A stretch of DNA of 64,000 nucleotides from JADLDB01 sp040752975. Its GTDB lineage: Bacteria; Myxococcota; Myxococcia; Myxococcales; Myxococcaceae. Made by a program: the position numbers and the translations under genes. The number at the start of each line of letters is the position of its first letter. Positions within the stretch are counted from its first letter, which is position 1. The notes below the pieces were generated by a model, which saw only the letters and a program-made list of their open reading frames with translations, did not search any database and was not told where the DNA came from. The DNA lies in NCBI GenBank assembly GCA_040752975.1, contig JBFMHF010000014.1, positions 1 to 64,000 on the forward strand. The letters run 5' to 3'. This document shows positions 25,645 to 34,298 of the stretch, piece after piece.

Positions 25645-26343
25645 GTGCGGCGGCTATTCCTCCTCGCGGCGGTGTGGGCCCTTCCCGCGTTCGCGGGCGT
25701 GAAGGTTCCCGCCGACGTGGGCTTCGGGCCCGCCGGCTTCTGGTGGTACGGCCCGCTGCTGGACAACCGCGGCGCCGTCCCGCACTTCGCGTTGATGCTC
25801 AACGTGCACGCGGTCATCGACAAGTACTGGATCGAAGAGAACCGCAGCGCGATCCCGCCGAAGTACCAGAAGATGGCCGACAGCATCACCGAGGTGCGGG
25901 TGGGCCCGTCGATCTTCATCCCGCAGACGATCTTCATCTCGCCGGCCATCGACGTGCTGGGCGGGGTGGGCATGTACGGCGCGACGTGGGCGCCACTCGG
26001 CCTCACGCTGATCAGCACCGGCCAGAAGTCGCCGCGCGAGTGGAACAAGAGCCGTGGGCGCTTCTACCTCGACGCGTCGCTGCTGCTGACGCTCCTGGCG
26101 ATCCACTCCATTCGCGACGAGTTCCCCTTCACCTTCTTCGCCCGCCCGGGCGCGCAGCTCAAAGCCACCATCCAGATCGCCGCCACGGAGCGCTTCCTCA
26201 TCTCCTTCGGCGGCGGCGCGCAGGTCTACATTCCGCAGGCGCTCGGCAGCTTCGGGTGGAACCCCATCGAGCAGTCGCTCTGGCTCAATTGGTTTGCCTT
26301 CTTGAAGTTCCACGTCCGATTCCCCTACGAAGTCAGCTTCTGA
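25645..26343 (+). CDS. predicted exported outer-membrane-type protein
   Basis: The product is 232 residues from a GTG at 25645, with a signal peptide RRLFLLAAVWALPAFAG. The mature protein is rich in aromatic and alternating hydrophobic residues (EVRVGPSIFIPQTIFISPAI, GVGMYGATWAPLGL, FPFTFFARPGAQLKATIQIA) and ends WFAFLKFHVRFPYEVSF, with a terminal Phe as in many beta-barrels. No family is recognised. It is followed 28 bases later by an unidentified 496-residue protein, perhaps co-transcribed. Confidence 0.62.
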   Translation: MRRLFLLAAVWALPAFAGVKVPADVGFGPAGFWWYGPLLDNRGAVPHFALMLNVHAVIDKYWIEENRSAIPPKYQKMADSITEVRVGPSIFIPQTIFISPAIDVLGGVGMYGATWAPLGLTLISTGQKSPREWNKSRGRFYLDASLLLTLLAIHSIRDEFPFTFFARPGAQLKATIQIAATERFLISFGGGAQVYIPQALGSFGWNPIEQSLWLNWFAFLKFHVRFPYEVSF

Positions 26344-26371
26344 CCTCGTCCCTCAGCGCCAAGGAGCGCCC

Positions 26372-27862
26372 ATGACTGGCCGCATCGGCAACTCGCCTTC
26401 CCCAGCCGTCACCACCCCGAAGCCGGTGCGCGACAGCGCGCCCACCTCGCCGACGCCGCCGACGCCCGCCGCCGACACCGCCCCGAAGGGCTGGAGCCCG
26501 AAGGCCGCCACCTCCCGTGTCGCCGCCACCGTGTCGAACGCGCTCCAGCACGCCGGGCCATCCAGCGTGGAGCTGGTGCCCGGTCGCTACCCGGACGCCG
26601 TCTCCTTTCCCACGGTGCTCAAGGCGATCGGCAGCTCCCCGCAGGGTCAGGCCGCGCTCAACCAGGTGCTCGACGGCATCAAGGCGAAGACGGGCGTGGA
26701 GGTGCCGGCCGAGCTGCGCGCCGCGGTGATGCAGAACCCCGAGGCGCTCACGAAGGCGCTCGAGCTCACGCCCGGCCAGCTCTCCGGCGGCATCCTCGGG
26801 ATGAACGCGGCCTACCAGGCCGGCAAGCTGAAGGCCCCCGCGGAGCCGAAGCACCTCCTGCCCCAGAAGTTCGACCTGAAGGACATGGGCAGCCTCGACG
26901 TCGCGCGCCCGAAGTCCGAGATGAAGGAGCTGGCGCCCGGGCTGTTCCAGGGAGATCTCCCCAGCGCCACGTCCGACGCGCAGGTGAAGCAGAACCGCGT
27001 GTTGGCCGAGGTCTTCCAGCGCCTCGCCGGCAACGCCAGCGCCGCCGACGGCCAGAAGTTCGAGGTGACGTACAACGGCAAGTCGTTCTCCAACCTGGCC
27101 GACTTCACCAGCGCGCTGAAGAAGGACGGCTACGAGGTGAACGTGCGCTTCGACGAGCGCATCGCGAACTTCTCCAACCTGAAGACGGTGGTGCCCAACA
27201 CCAACCCGCCGAAGTTCGTCGACGTGCCCGCGCCCTTGATGATCAAGACGGGCATCAAAGACGCCGCCGGCAAGGAAGCGCTCGTGCCTGCCGTGCACAG
27301 CGAGATGATCATCAGCTTGAGGCCCGGGCCGAACACGAAGGGGCCGAAGGTCGAGGCCGACCTGAAGTTCTACCAGGGCGTCAGCGCCACGGGCTTCTTC
27401 CCCGCCAACGTCCACGCGGATCCCTCGTGGTGCGGCCGAAAGACGGTGGGCGAAGCGTCGGGCGACAAGGCGCTCAAGGCGATCAAGCTGGCAGGCGCCT
27501 TCACCGATCTCGTCAACACCACCGCGAAGGACAAGAACCTCTACGCGGCGGGCTACGGCGTCACCGGCGTCTGCAACGACTCGGTGGCGGTGGTGCAGCA
27601 GGCCCTCACCGGCAAGGCGTCGCAGTACCCGCTCCTCATGAAGGACTCGGTGCTGATGGGAGAGATCGACAAGCGCCTGTCCGACTCGAACAAGGCCGAC
27701 GACGCCACCTTCAAGTCGCTGCGCAACGCCATCAGAGACCTCCCCTCCGACACGCGCATGACGCCATCGACGAAGGCCCGCGCGCTCGCCTCGCTGCCCT
27801 GGGCGGAAGGCAAGGAGCCATTCCAGAGCTCGGTCGACGCGCGGCGGATCTTGAGCGAGTAG
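26372..27862 (+). CDS. unidentified 496-residue protein with disordered Pro-rich N-terminus
   Basis: The ATG is preceded by AAGGAG at 6 bases. There is no signal peptide. Residues 1-45 are Pro/Thr/Ser-rich and probably disordered (TPTPPTPAADTAP-like). The rest is a globular alpha/beta protein with few landmarks: SVELVPGRYPDAVSFP, FEVTYNGKSFSNLADF, HSEMIISLRPGPNT, ADPSWCGRKTVG and GYGVTGVCNDSVAVVQQ. The only two cysteines occur in the last two blocks. An N-terminal disordered segment and no signal peptide are compatible with a substrate of a specialised secretion system, but nothing proves it. It ends two bases from a convergent gene. Confidence 0.65.
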   Translation: MTGRIGNSPSPAVTTPKPVRDSAPTSPTPPTPAADTAPKGWSPKAATSRVAATVSNALQHAGPSSVELVPGRYPDAVSFPTVLKAIGSSPQGQAALNQVLDGIKAKTGVEVPAELRAAVMQNPEALTKALELTPGQLSGGILGMNAAYQAGKLKAPAEPKHLLPQKFDLKDMGSLDVARPKSEMKELAPGLFQGDLPSATSDAQVKQNRVLAEVFQRLAGNASAADGQKFEVTYNGKSFSNLADFTSALKKDGYEVNVRFDERIANFSNLKTVVPNTNPPKFVDVPAPLMIKTGIKDAAGKEALVPAVHSEMIISLRPGPNTKGPKVEADLKFYQGVSATGFFPANVHADPSWCGRKTVGEASGDKALKAIKLAGAFTDLVNTTAKDKNLYAAGYGVTGVCNDSVAVVQQALTGKASQYPLLMKDSVLMGEIDKRLSDSNKADDATFKSLRNAIRDLPSDTRMTPSTKARALASLPWAEGKEPFQSSVDARRILSE

Positions 27863-27864
27863 CG

Positions 27865-28281
27865 CTACCGCCAGCGAATGGGGTCGAGGGACTGCTCGTG
27901 GATCGCCTCCACGATCGCGCGCGCGCTCGCGCGGTCGATGCCTCCGTCGAGCAGCATGGCCACCGTCACGGGGACGCCGGCCTCGAGCGCGGCAGGGAGG
28001 GACCACCGCTTCCCAGCGTCGTCCTCGAAGCGGACCTCCGCCGGCTGGACGATGTAGGGCGGGAGCGCTTCGAGCAGCTTGTCGATGAACTCGGGCGAGA
28101 GGGCGGGGCGGACGCGGCTGACGGCGGCCGGTGCGAGGGCTCCTTCCAGTTGGCGGAGATCGCGCGGGGGCGGCACGAGGCCGTCAGGGCGGACACCTTC
28201 CTTCACCTTCGCGGGCTCATGGCGGGAGGGGCGGGTGGGCGGTGCGGCTGCGACACGTCGTCGGACGTTGGAGACGGGCAT
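27865..28281 (-). CDS. hypothetical small protein
   Basis: The product is about 138 residues from the ATG at 28281; an ATG at 28320 would add 13. The N-terminal 45 residues are basic and Pro-rich. The C-terminal 75 residues look folded: SPEFIDKLLEALPPYIVQPA, EVRFEDDAGKRWSLPAAL and IDRASARAIVEAIHEQSLD. No family is known to me. The opposite strand also carries an open frame, but it reads as an Arg/Gly-rich shadow. Tail to tail with the preceding gene, two bases apart. Confidence 0.5.
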   Translation of the reverse strand: MPVSNVRRRVAAAPPTRPSRHEPAKVKEGVRPDGLVPPPRDLRQLEGALAPAAVSRVRPALSPEFIDKLLEALPPYIVQPAEVRFEDDAGKRWSLPAALEAGVPVTVAMLLDGGIDRASARAIVEAIHEQSLDPIRWR

Positions 28282-28482
28282 GAGGGTCGGCTGGAGCAGC
28301 CGCCGTGCCACGCCGCTCATGCCCGTGCGGCGGCCGGGTTGGAGCCCCGCAGGGTGTCAGCAGACTTCGCAGGCGCACTCCACGTGTTGCTCCGCGAGCG
28401 ACAGCCTCTGGGGAATCCCGCGCGATGAAGGGTGGTTACGGCGCCAGACAACCGGACGCCTACATCCGGCGACAATCCTGGC

Positions 28483-28893
28483 GTGAACGTCCTCCGGTCC
28501 TTCGCGCGCGATCTCGTCCAGTTCCTCCAGGCTGATCGCGCCTCGCGTGCGGCGACGCCGGTGGAGGTGGGGAGCCAGAGCCTGCAGGCGGTGCGCGAGC
28601 AGAAGGTGGCCGCCGTCATCGGGCTCTCGCGCTTCCGCGACGCCTTCGAGCAGTTCCCGCAGGGCCTGGCGGGCACCGTGCGCACCCTGCAGGCCGAGCG
28701 CGCCTTCCAGCGGCCCCTCGCGGCGCAGCTTCAGAACCTGTCTCGCGACGGCTTCGAGTCGGCCCGCCGTTCGCCGGTCGATCTCTCCGGGGGCGTGAAG
28801 GCGCCGGCCGCGGCGTTGGTGCCTGAAGCCCCGGCGCCGGCCAGCGCGCAGGGCAGCTTCACCGCGTCGCTGGATGATCTCGCCGGACTGTGA
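28483..28893 (+). CDS. hypothetical helical protein
   Basis: The product is about 136 residues from the GTG at 28483 (VNVLRSFARDLVQFLQADRA); the frame is open to a GTG at 28432. The protein is mostly helical (AVREQKVAAVIGLSRFRDAF, AGTVRTLQAERAFQRPLAAQ) with a Pro/Ala-rich C-terminal tail. There is no signal peptide, membrane segment or known motif. A GACAAT box 6 bases before the start could be a -10 element. Confidence 0.5.
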   Translation: MNVLRSFARDLVQFLQADRASRAATPVEVGSQSLQAVREQKVAAVIGLSRFRDAFEQFPQGLAGTVRTLQAERAFQRPLAAQLQNLSRDGFESARRSPVDLSGGVKAPAAALVPEAPAPASAQGSFTASLDDLAGL

Positions 28894-28932
28894 CGGTGGG
28901 ACGCTGGCGCCCTTCCGAGGCCAGCCTCGCGT

Positions 28933-29202
28933 TCAGCTCAGGACCTTGAGCTTCTGGCCTTCCTTCACCTTGAGGCCCGCCGCCTCCGGCCCCTCCGTCT
29001 CCAACCCCAGCGCCATCTCCAGCAAGTCGATGAGGGCCGCCCGCGAGTCTGTGTCGTCGGGCGCCAGCACCGTCACCTCGATGGGCAAACGGTCCTCTGC
29101 AGGCACGGGCTCGGCCTCGACTGGCTTGCCGTCGGGCCCGAGGTCCTCGACGAGGAGATCTCCATCGCGGTGAACGGTGTAGCGGCGGTGCATGGCCGCC
29201 AC
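28933..29202 (-). CDS. hypothetical 86-89 residue protein
   Basis: Start is at 29202 or at an ATG three codons in (29193). It opens with strands typical of a small beta domain (MHRRYTVHRDGDLLVEDLG), has an acidic helix with SRAALIDLLEMALGLE, and ends LKVKEGQKLKVLS. No known family. It is divergent from the FHA gene 53 bases away and convergent with the 28483 gene. Confidence 0.5.
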   Translation of the reverse strand: MAAMHRRYTVHRDGDLLVEDLGPDGKPVEAEPVPAEDRLPIEVTVLAPDDTDSRAALIDLLEMALGLETEGPEAAGLKVKEGQKLKVLS

Positions 29203-29241
29203 TCTGCCACACGAAGTCGTTTCGCGCGTCCGGCGATCGTC

Positions 29242-29247
29242 TAGAGT
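29242..29247 (+). promoter_or_regulatory. -10-like hexamer 8 nt before the FHA gene start
   Basis: TAGAGT ends 8 bases before the GTG at 29256 and no Shine-Dalgarno is visible between them. The 9 bases before it (CGATCGTC) are nearly the same as those before the TAGGCT box of the TPR gene (GGATCGTC). Confidence 0.35.
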
Positions 29248-29255
29248 CCCGCATT

Positions 29256-29765
29256 GTGTCCTTCGGGCTCTCCGCTCTCGCGCGCCGCTTGATGGTCGAC
29301 CCCGCCGGGGTGAAGGCCACCCTCAAGGTGCCGGCCCTGGTGTGGGAAGCCCCTCCTGAGTCCGGCTCCGACTCCGGCCACTGGATGATGACCGACGCCG
29401 GGCAGTCCCTCCGACGTCCCCGCGCGGGCGAGCCGCTCATCATGCCCGTCGAGAAGGTGCCCGGCCGGAAGAACCCCTTCGCCATGGGCGTCACCATCGG
29501 CCGCGTCGAGTCCAACGACATCATCGTCGACGATGGCTCCGTCAGCCGGTTTCACGCCTGGCTGCAGTACGACGATCGCGTGCAGGCCTGGCACCTCACC
29601 GACGCCGAGAGCAAGAACGGCACCTGGGTCAACGGCAAGAAGCTCGCGGGCAAACAGCGCATCACCCTGACGGATGGCGCGGAGATCAAGCTGGGAGACG
29701 TGCTCGTCCGCTTCATGCTCCCCGAGGCACTCCTCGCCTTCGTGGACAAGGCCTCGCGCCGCTGA
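29256..29765 (+). CDS. FHA-domain protein
   Basis: The product is 169 residues. The FHA domain covers about residues 65-165, with VTIGRVESNDIIVDDGSVSR, FHAWLQ, SKNGTWVNGKKL and IKLGDVLVRFM. All key phosphothreonine-binding positions (GR, SRFH, NG) are present. The N-terminal 65 residues include a pair of short strands but no known domain. It should bind phosphorylated partners of a Ser/Thr kinase. It faces the response regulator gene tail to tail, 11 bases apart. Confidence 0.88.
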   Translation: MSFGLSALARRLMVDPAGVKATLKVPALVWEAPPESGSDSGHWMMTDAGQSLRRPRAGEPLIMPVEKVPGRKNPFAMGVTIGRVESNDIIVDDGSVSRFHAWLQYDDRVQAWHLTDAESKNGTWVNGKKLAGKQRITLTDGAEIKLGDVLVRFMLPEALLAFVDKASRR

Positions 29766-29776
29766 AGCCCGGCCTG

Positions 29777-30460
29777 TCAGGGGTCGAACCGGTAGCCCAG
29801 CCCCCGCACCGTCTTGAAGTGCCTCGGCTCGTCGGGGTTCGCCTCGAACTTCTGGCGGAGCTGGCTCACGAAGTTGTCCACCGTCCGCGCCGTCCCCTCG
29901 TAGCCGTAGCCCCACGCGCCCGAGAGCAGCTCGTCGCGGCTGAAGGTCCGCCCGGGGTGGGTGACGAAGTGGGCCAGGAGCTTGAACTCCTGCGCGGTGA
30001 GGTCCACGGCCTGGCCAGCGCGCGTCACCGTCTTGGCCCGCAGGTCGACCCGCGTGTCCGAGAAGGTCACCGCCTCGTCGTCGCGGAAGCGCCGCCGCAG
30101 CACCGCGCGGATCCGCGCCAGCAGCTCCTGCAGGCCGAAGGGCTTCACCACGTAGTCGTCGGCGCCGAGGTTCAAGCCGGTGATCTTGTCCGGCTCGAGG
30201 CCGCGCGCCGACAGCACCACCACCGGCACCTGGTTGCCCCGCTGCCGCAGCTCCTGCAACACCTCGAAGCCGTTCATCTGCGGCAGCATCACGTCCAACA
30301 CCAGGAGATCCGGCGCCTCGTCGATCGCCTTCTGCAGCCCCGTGCGGCCGTCCTGCGCCTGCAGCACCTCGTAGCCCTCGTAGCGCAGGCTCATCGACAA
30401 CCCGGTGAGGATGGAGAGATCGTCCTCGACGATCAGGATCTTGAGGCGCTGTTCACTCAT
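29777..30460 (-). CDS. OmpR-family response regulator
   Basis: The product is 227 residues from the ATG at 30460 (MSEQRLKILIVEDD). The receiver has acidic pair at 12-14, Asp56 in LLVLDVMLPQMNG, Ser in VLSARG and Lys in VKPFGLQEL. The winged-helix half has LTAQEFKLLAHFVTHPG, GTARTVDNFVSQLRQKFE and VRGLGYRFDP. It is translated from a start that overlaps the end of the upstream kinase gene by 8 bases, so the pair is coupled, kinase first. Confidence 0.93.
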   Translation of the reverse strand: MSEQRLKILIVEDDLSILTGLSMSLRYEGYEVLQAQDGRTGLQKAIDEAPDLLVLDVMLPQMNGFEVLQELRQRGNQVPVVVLSARGLEPDKITGLNLGADDYVVKPFGLQELLARIRAVLRRRFRDDEAVTFSDTRVDLRAKTVTRAGQAVDLTAQEFKLLAHFVTHPGRTFSRDELLSGAWGYGYEGTARTVDNFVSQLRQKFEANPDEPRHFKTVRGLGYRFDP

Positions 30461-31964
30461 GCGGCACCGGCAGATGGATGCGGAAGGTACTGCCACGATT
30501 CGGGGCGCTGTCCACGGAGATTCGTCCGCCGTGGGCCTGGACGATGCGCTGCGCGATGGACAGCCCCAGCCCCGAGCCCTCCGTCTCGCGCGAGAGCAGG
30601 TTGTCCACCCGGTAGAAGCGCTCGAAGATCCTCCGCTGCTCGCCGCGGGCGATGCCGATGCCGTTGTCTTCCACCTCGAGCACGACGTGCCCGTCGTCCT
30701 TCTTCACCCGCAGGGCGATCTTCTTGTCCTTCGGCCTCGTGTACTTGAAGGCGTTCTGCAGGAGGTTGAGCAGCGCCCCGCCGATGGCCGCGCGATCGAC
30801 GTGCAGCTTCGGCAGCCCTTCGGCCACCTCCACCCGGAAGTCCATCGCCGCGTCCATGTGCTGCGCCCGGAAGGCCGCCACCGCCGCGTCCACCAGCCCC
30901 TGGGGCTCCGACAGCTCCTTCTTGTATTCCTTGCGGCCGCTCTCGATCCGCGCCCAGTCCAACACCGACTCGATCATCTCCGACAGCCGCGCCGTCTCCC
31001 GCGAGAGGAGATCGAGCACCGTCTGCATCTCCTCGCCCTTCACCCGCCCCAACGCCAGCATCTCGATGAACATGCGGATGGACGTCAGCGGCGTCCGCAA
31101 TTCGTGGCTCACCAGGGACACGAAGTCCGTCTTGAGCCGCGACAGCCGCGCCTCCCGGTACAGCGTGCGGCCGGTGAAGATCACCCCCAGCGCCAGGGTG
31201 ACGTAGAAGATCCCCAGCAGCACGGCGTACAGCGCCCGGTTGCGCGTCGATGCAGCCGCCACCGGATCCTCCCCGTCCGCGAAGGCCACCAGCCGGAAGT
31301 GGTTCCTCGGCGCCGCCAGCGTGAGGCTCGCCAGCTCCCGCGCGCCCGACACCGCTTCCCTCACCTCCGACACCCCGGACACCAGCCGCGCCATGACACC
31401 CTCGGGCGTCTCGCGCTGCAGCGGGACGAGCGAGAGCCGCGCTCCTTCCCCAGCGGGCACCAGCCGGGCGGCGGACTGTCCCAGCAACGCCTCGAGCGCC
31501 CCCACCGACACCCGCGCACCCACCACCCGGCCCCCGGTGCGCATGGCCGCGAGGAACATCGTCTGGGGCCCGGCCACCGTGAAGATCACCGGCCGCTCCG
31601 GCAGCTGCGCCAGCTCCGGACCCAGGCCGCGGACGATCGCCGCCACCTTCGCGTCCTCGCTCGTCACCTCCCCGTTGACCGCGAACCCCACGTCCGTCAG
31701 CCGCGCCCCGTTCAACGTCAACGTCAGGCCCCCTTCCTCCACCACCGGCGTGGCTGCCGCCAGCGACGCCTCCAGCTCTGCTTCCGCTGTCGCCAGCCGC
31801 GCCCCCCACACCGTCTCCAGCCGCTTCTCCACCGCCGCCCGCTCATTGACGATGGCCACCACCCCGAAGCCCGACAGCCCCGCCGAGGGCAACACCACCA
31901 GCAGGATGAGCAGCGTGAAGGTCCGTCGAAACGACAGGAACTCCACGGTTTCGGGATTGGCCAT
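30453..31964 (-). CDS. sensor histidine kinase
   Basis: The product is 503 residues from the ATG at 31964. Membrane helices at about 15-37 and 244-265 enclose a periplasmic domain of about 205 residues with no recognised ligand fold. There is no HAMP; the DHp box follows directly with His287 (SHELRTPLTS). ATPase motifs are LLNLLQNAFKYTR (Asn404), VEDNGIGIARGE and GSGLGLSIAQRIVQAHGG. It pairs with the OmpR-type regulator downstream. A 16-bp palindrome lies 18 bases upstream of its start and could be an autoregulatory site. Confidence 0.92.
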   Translation of the reverse strand: MANPETVEFLSFRRTFTLLILLVVLPSAGLSGFGVVAIVNERAAVEKRLETVWGARLATAEAELEASLAAATPVVEEGGLTLTLNGARLTDVGFAVNGEVTSEDAKVAAIVRGLGPELAQLPERPVIFTVAGPQTMFLAAMRTGGRVVGARVSVGALEALLGQSAARLVPAGEGARLSLVPLQRETPEGVMARLVSGVSEVREAVSGARELASLTLAAPRNHFRLVAFADGEDPVAAASTRNRALYAVLLGIFYVTLALGVIFTGRTLYREARLSRLKTDFVSLVSHELRTPLTSIRMFIEMLALGRVKGEEMQTVLDLLSRETARLSEMIESVLDWARIESGRKEYKKELSEPQGLVDAAVAAFRAQHMDAAMDFRVEVAEGLPKLHVDRAAIGGALLNLLQNAFKYTRPKDKKIALRVKKDDGHVVLEVEDNGIGIARGEQRRIFERFYRVDNLLSRETEGSGLGLSIAQRIVQAHGGRISVDSAPNRGSTFRIHLPVPHE

Positions 31965-31981
31965 GTGCCCGGGCGGTTGGA

Positions 31982-31997
31982 GCGCAGAATTCTGCGC
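31982..31997. promoter_or_regulatory. 16-bp perfect palindrome, candidate operator
   Basis: GCGCAGAATTCTGCGC is perfectly self-complementary over 16 bases. It lies 18 bases upstream of the sensor kinase start in the 267-base region shared with the divergent propeller-cytochrome gene. The size and symmetry fit a dimeric regulator's site. Confidence 0.45.
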
Positions 31998-32101
31998 AGC
32001 GCAATGATCGGCAGGGTCCCTACTGGCACCAAACAGTCGTACCGGGAGGGGTTTCGCGCGGGCACATGGCCTGCAAGACGGGGGGCCGGGCAATCAACAG
32101 C

Positions 32102-32115
32102 CCTGATTTTTCAGG
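32102..32115. repeat. short inverted repeat in the divergent promoter region
   Basis: CCTGA and TCAGG flank TTTT. The five-base stem is weak. It sits between the kinase operon and the 32232 gene and may be part of a regulatory site. Confidence 0.2.
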
Positions 32116-32231
32116 AAAGAAAGTTCGTTTCCGGGCGTCACCCAGCAGACGCCCTGACACCGGTGGCAGGGTTTGGGGGCCGGGCATAGAGTGACGCAGG
32201 TCAAATCGCTGAAGTTCGAGCGGGGGAGCAC

Positions 32232-34265
32232 ATGAACCAGACGAAGCGGATGATCCTCCTGGGCGCGCTGGCGGGAGCAGCGCTGCTCGCGGCGTGCACC
32301 CCGGCGGCGAATGGCAACGCCAACCGGGCTTCGGGGTCGCTGGCGCTGTCGAGCGACGACGCGCTCCTCTACGCGGTGGACACCGACAACGGCATCCTCG
32401 CCGTCATCGACACCTCCACCAACGCGAAGGTGGCGGAGGTGAAGGTGGGCAAGGGCCCGACGCGCGTGCTGGTGGGCGCCGACGACACCATCTACGTCTC
32501 CAACCGCGGCGAGCGCACCGTGTCCGTCATCAGCCGTGGCGACTGGCGGGTGGCGAAGACGCTGGACGTCGCGGTGGAGCCCAGCGGGATGGCGCTGACG
32601 CCCGACGGCAAGACGCTGCTGGTCGTCTCCGCGACGTCGAGGACTCTGGTGGAGGTGGGCACGCTGACGGCCTTCGACACCAGCACCCTGGCGATGAAGT
32701 GGGAATTGAACGTCGGCAATGAGCCGCGCGGCGTGGCGGTGGTGGGCAACGGCGACCGCGCTGTCGTCTCCCTCCTCAAGTCCAGCAGGTTCGGCCAGGG
32801 CAGCGACGTGGTGGAAGTGGACCTCACCAACGCCGTCGTCAAGCAGGAGACGCTCGGCCTCTACAACCTCGCCAACGCGTCGCGCGACACCTCGAGCTTC
32901 GGCTCGGCCTTCTCCACCTTCCGCGCGCGGGCGATGAACGACCTCATCGTCACCCCCGACGGCAGCCGCGTCTTCGCCCCGGTGGTGTGGGCGCGGGAGG
33001 ACGCGATCGGCCGCCGGCCCACCAGCGCTGGCGGGTACTACTCGGCGGGCGGCCCCTGCAACATCGGCGCGGTCGCCACCGCGGGCATCGTCACGGTCGA
33101 GACGTCGTCGACGCCCACTCCCCAGGTGGACGACCTGACCGCCTGCTTCACCGTCGGCACCAACAGCGAGAACAAGGACTACCCCGTGTCGACGCTGGCC
33201 CCCCGCACCCCGGGCTCGGGGGACGCGATCCAGGGCCCCACGGTCGGGGTGGTGGACCCGACGGGCACCTGGCTCTTCGTCGTCAACCGCGAGTCCCAGA
33301 ACGTGGCGATCATGCCCACCTACCGCCGCACGGGGAACGATCTCGACTTCAACAGGACGGGCACCTCCGTCCGCTCGCTGGTCCGCGTGGGCGCGGGCGC
33401 CGATGGCATCGCGCTCACCCGTGACGGCACGAAGGCCTTCGTCTACAGCCAGTTCGACCACCGGGTGGACGTCCTGACGGCGAAGGGGCGCGGCGACTCC
33501 GCCGAGGTGGTGAACCTGGGCACGCCCATCGAGATCGCGAAGGACCCCGACTTCAACCTCGACGGCGTCATCGACTCGAAGGACGCCAACCTCGCCGCCG
33601 GCCGCCGCCTCTTCTTCGACGCGATGGACACCCGGATGAGCTCGGCGCAGACCAACGTGGCCTGCTCCACCTGCCACCTCGAGGGCCGCGAGGACGGCCA
33701 CGTGTGGCAGTTCCCCGACGGCCCCCGCCAGACGCCCGCCCTCGCCGGTCGGCACCTGCTGAGGACTGCCCCGTACCACTGGAGCGGCGAGTTCACCTCG
33801 CTCGAGGCCTTCAACGTCCACACCATCACCGAGCGCATGGGCGGCTCTGGCTTGCCGCCGGCCGCTGCGCAGAACCTCGACACCTACATCGATCAGCTGC
33901 CGTTTGGAGAGAACCCGCTCAAGACGTCGATGCCCAGCGAGGCCGTGGCGCGCGGCCAGGCGGCCTTCGAGAAGGCGGGCTGCGCCTCCTGCCACTCGGG
34001 CGAGCTCTTCACCAACAACCAGAACGCGGACGTCGGCACGCTCAACCGCAACAGCGTCAACGCCGACAATGGGCCCGTCGAGTCGCGTGGCTTCAACGTG
34101 CCCTCGCTGCTGGGCGTGGGCCGCACCGCGCCATACCTGCACGACGGTACGCAGGGCACGCTGGAAGACCGGATCTTCAACAACCCCGGCGATCGCCACG
34201 GTGTGACGTCGGCGCTGTCGGAGCAGGAGAAGTCCGACCTGGTCCTCTTCCTCAAGTCGCTCTGA
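32232..34265 (+). CDS. beta-propeller / di-haem cytochrome c lipoprotein, second paralogue
   Basis: The product is 677 residues from an ATG with GGGGGAG at about 5 bases. Lipobox LLAAC, Cys22. The propeller covers about 34-430 (SGSLALSSDDALLYAVDTDN, TIYVSNRGERTVSVIS, WLFVVNRESQNVAIM). The cytochrome part has CSTCH (478-482) and CASCH (584-588), with APYHWSG between and APYLHDG later. The domain order and many local strings match the 5762-7651 protein, so the two are paralogues. This copy has about 50 more residues in the propeller, including a Cys-bearing loop (GGPCNIGAVA, TACFTVG). Neighbouring genes encode an outer-membrane protein, not obvious electron partners. Confidence 0.82.
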   Translation: MNQTKRMILLGALAGAALLAACTPAANGNANRASGSLALSSDDALLYAVDTDNGILAVIDTSTNAKVAEVKVGKGPTRVLVGADDTIYVSNRGERTVSVISRGDWRVAKTLDVAVEPSGMALTPDGKTLLVVSATSRTLVEVGTLTAFDTSTLAMKWELNVGNEPRGVAVVGNGDRAVVSLLKSSRFGQGSDVVEVDLTNAVVKQETLGLYNLANASRDTSSFGSAFSTFRARAMNDLIVTPDGSRVFAPVVWAREDAIGRRPTSAGGYYSAGGPCNIGAVATAGIVTVETSSTPTPQVDDLTACFTVGTNSENKDYPVSTLAPRTPGSGDAIQGPTVGVVDPTGTWLFVVNRESQNVAIMPTYRRTGNDLDFNRTGTSVRSLVRVGAGADGIALTRDGTKAFVYSQFDHRVDVLTAKGRGDSAEVVNLGTPIEIAKDPDFNLDGVIDSKDANLAAGRRLFFDAMDTRMSSAQTNVACSTCHLEGREDGHVWQFPDGPRQTPALAGRHLLRTAPYHWSGEFTSLEAFNVHTITERMGGSGLPPAAAQNLDTYIDQLPFGENPLKTSMPSEAVARGQAAFEKAGCASCHSGELFTNNQNADVGTLNRNSVNADNGPVESRGFNVPSLLGVGRTAPYLHDGTQGTLEDRIFNNPGDRHGVTSALSEQEKSDLVLFLKSL

Positions 34266-34298
34266 CGCCTGGCCTCGGCTCGTGAGAGACTCACGGCC

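Noticed and set aside
32036..32052. TGGCACC near 32026 as a sigma54 promoter before the second propeller-cytochrome gene
   Set aside because: The GC dinucleotide is absent at the required 10-base spacing.
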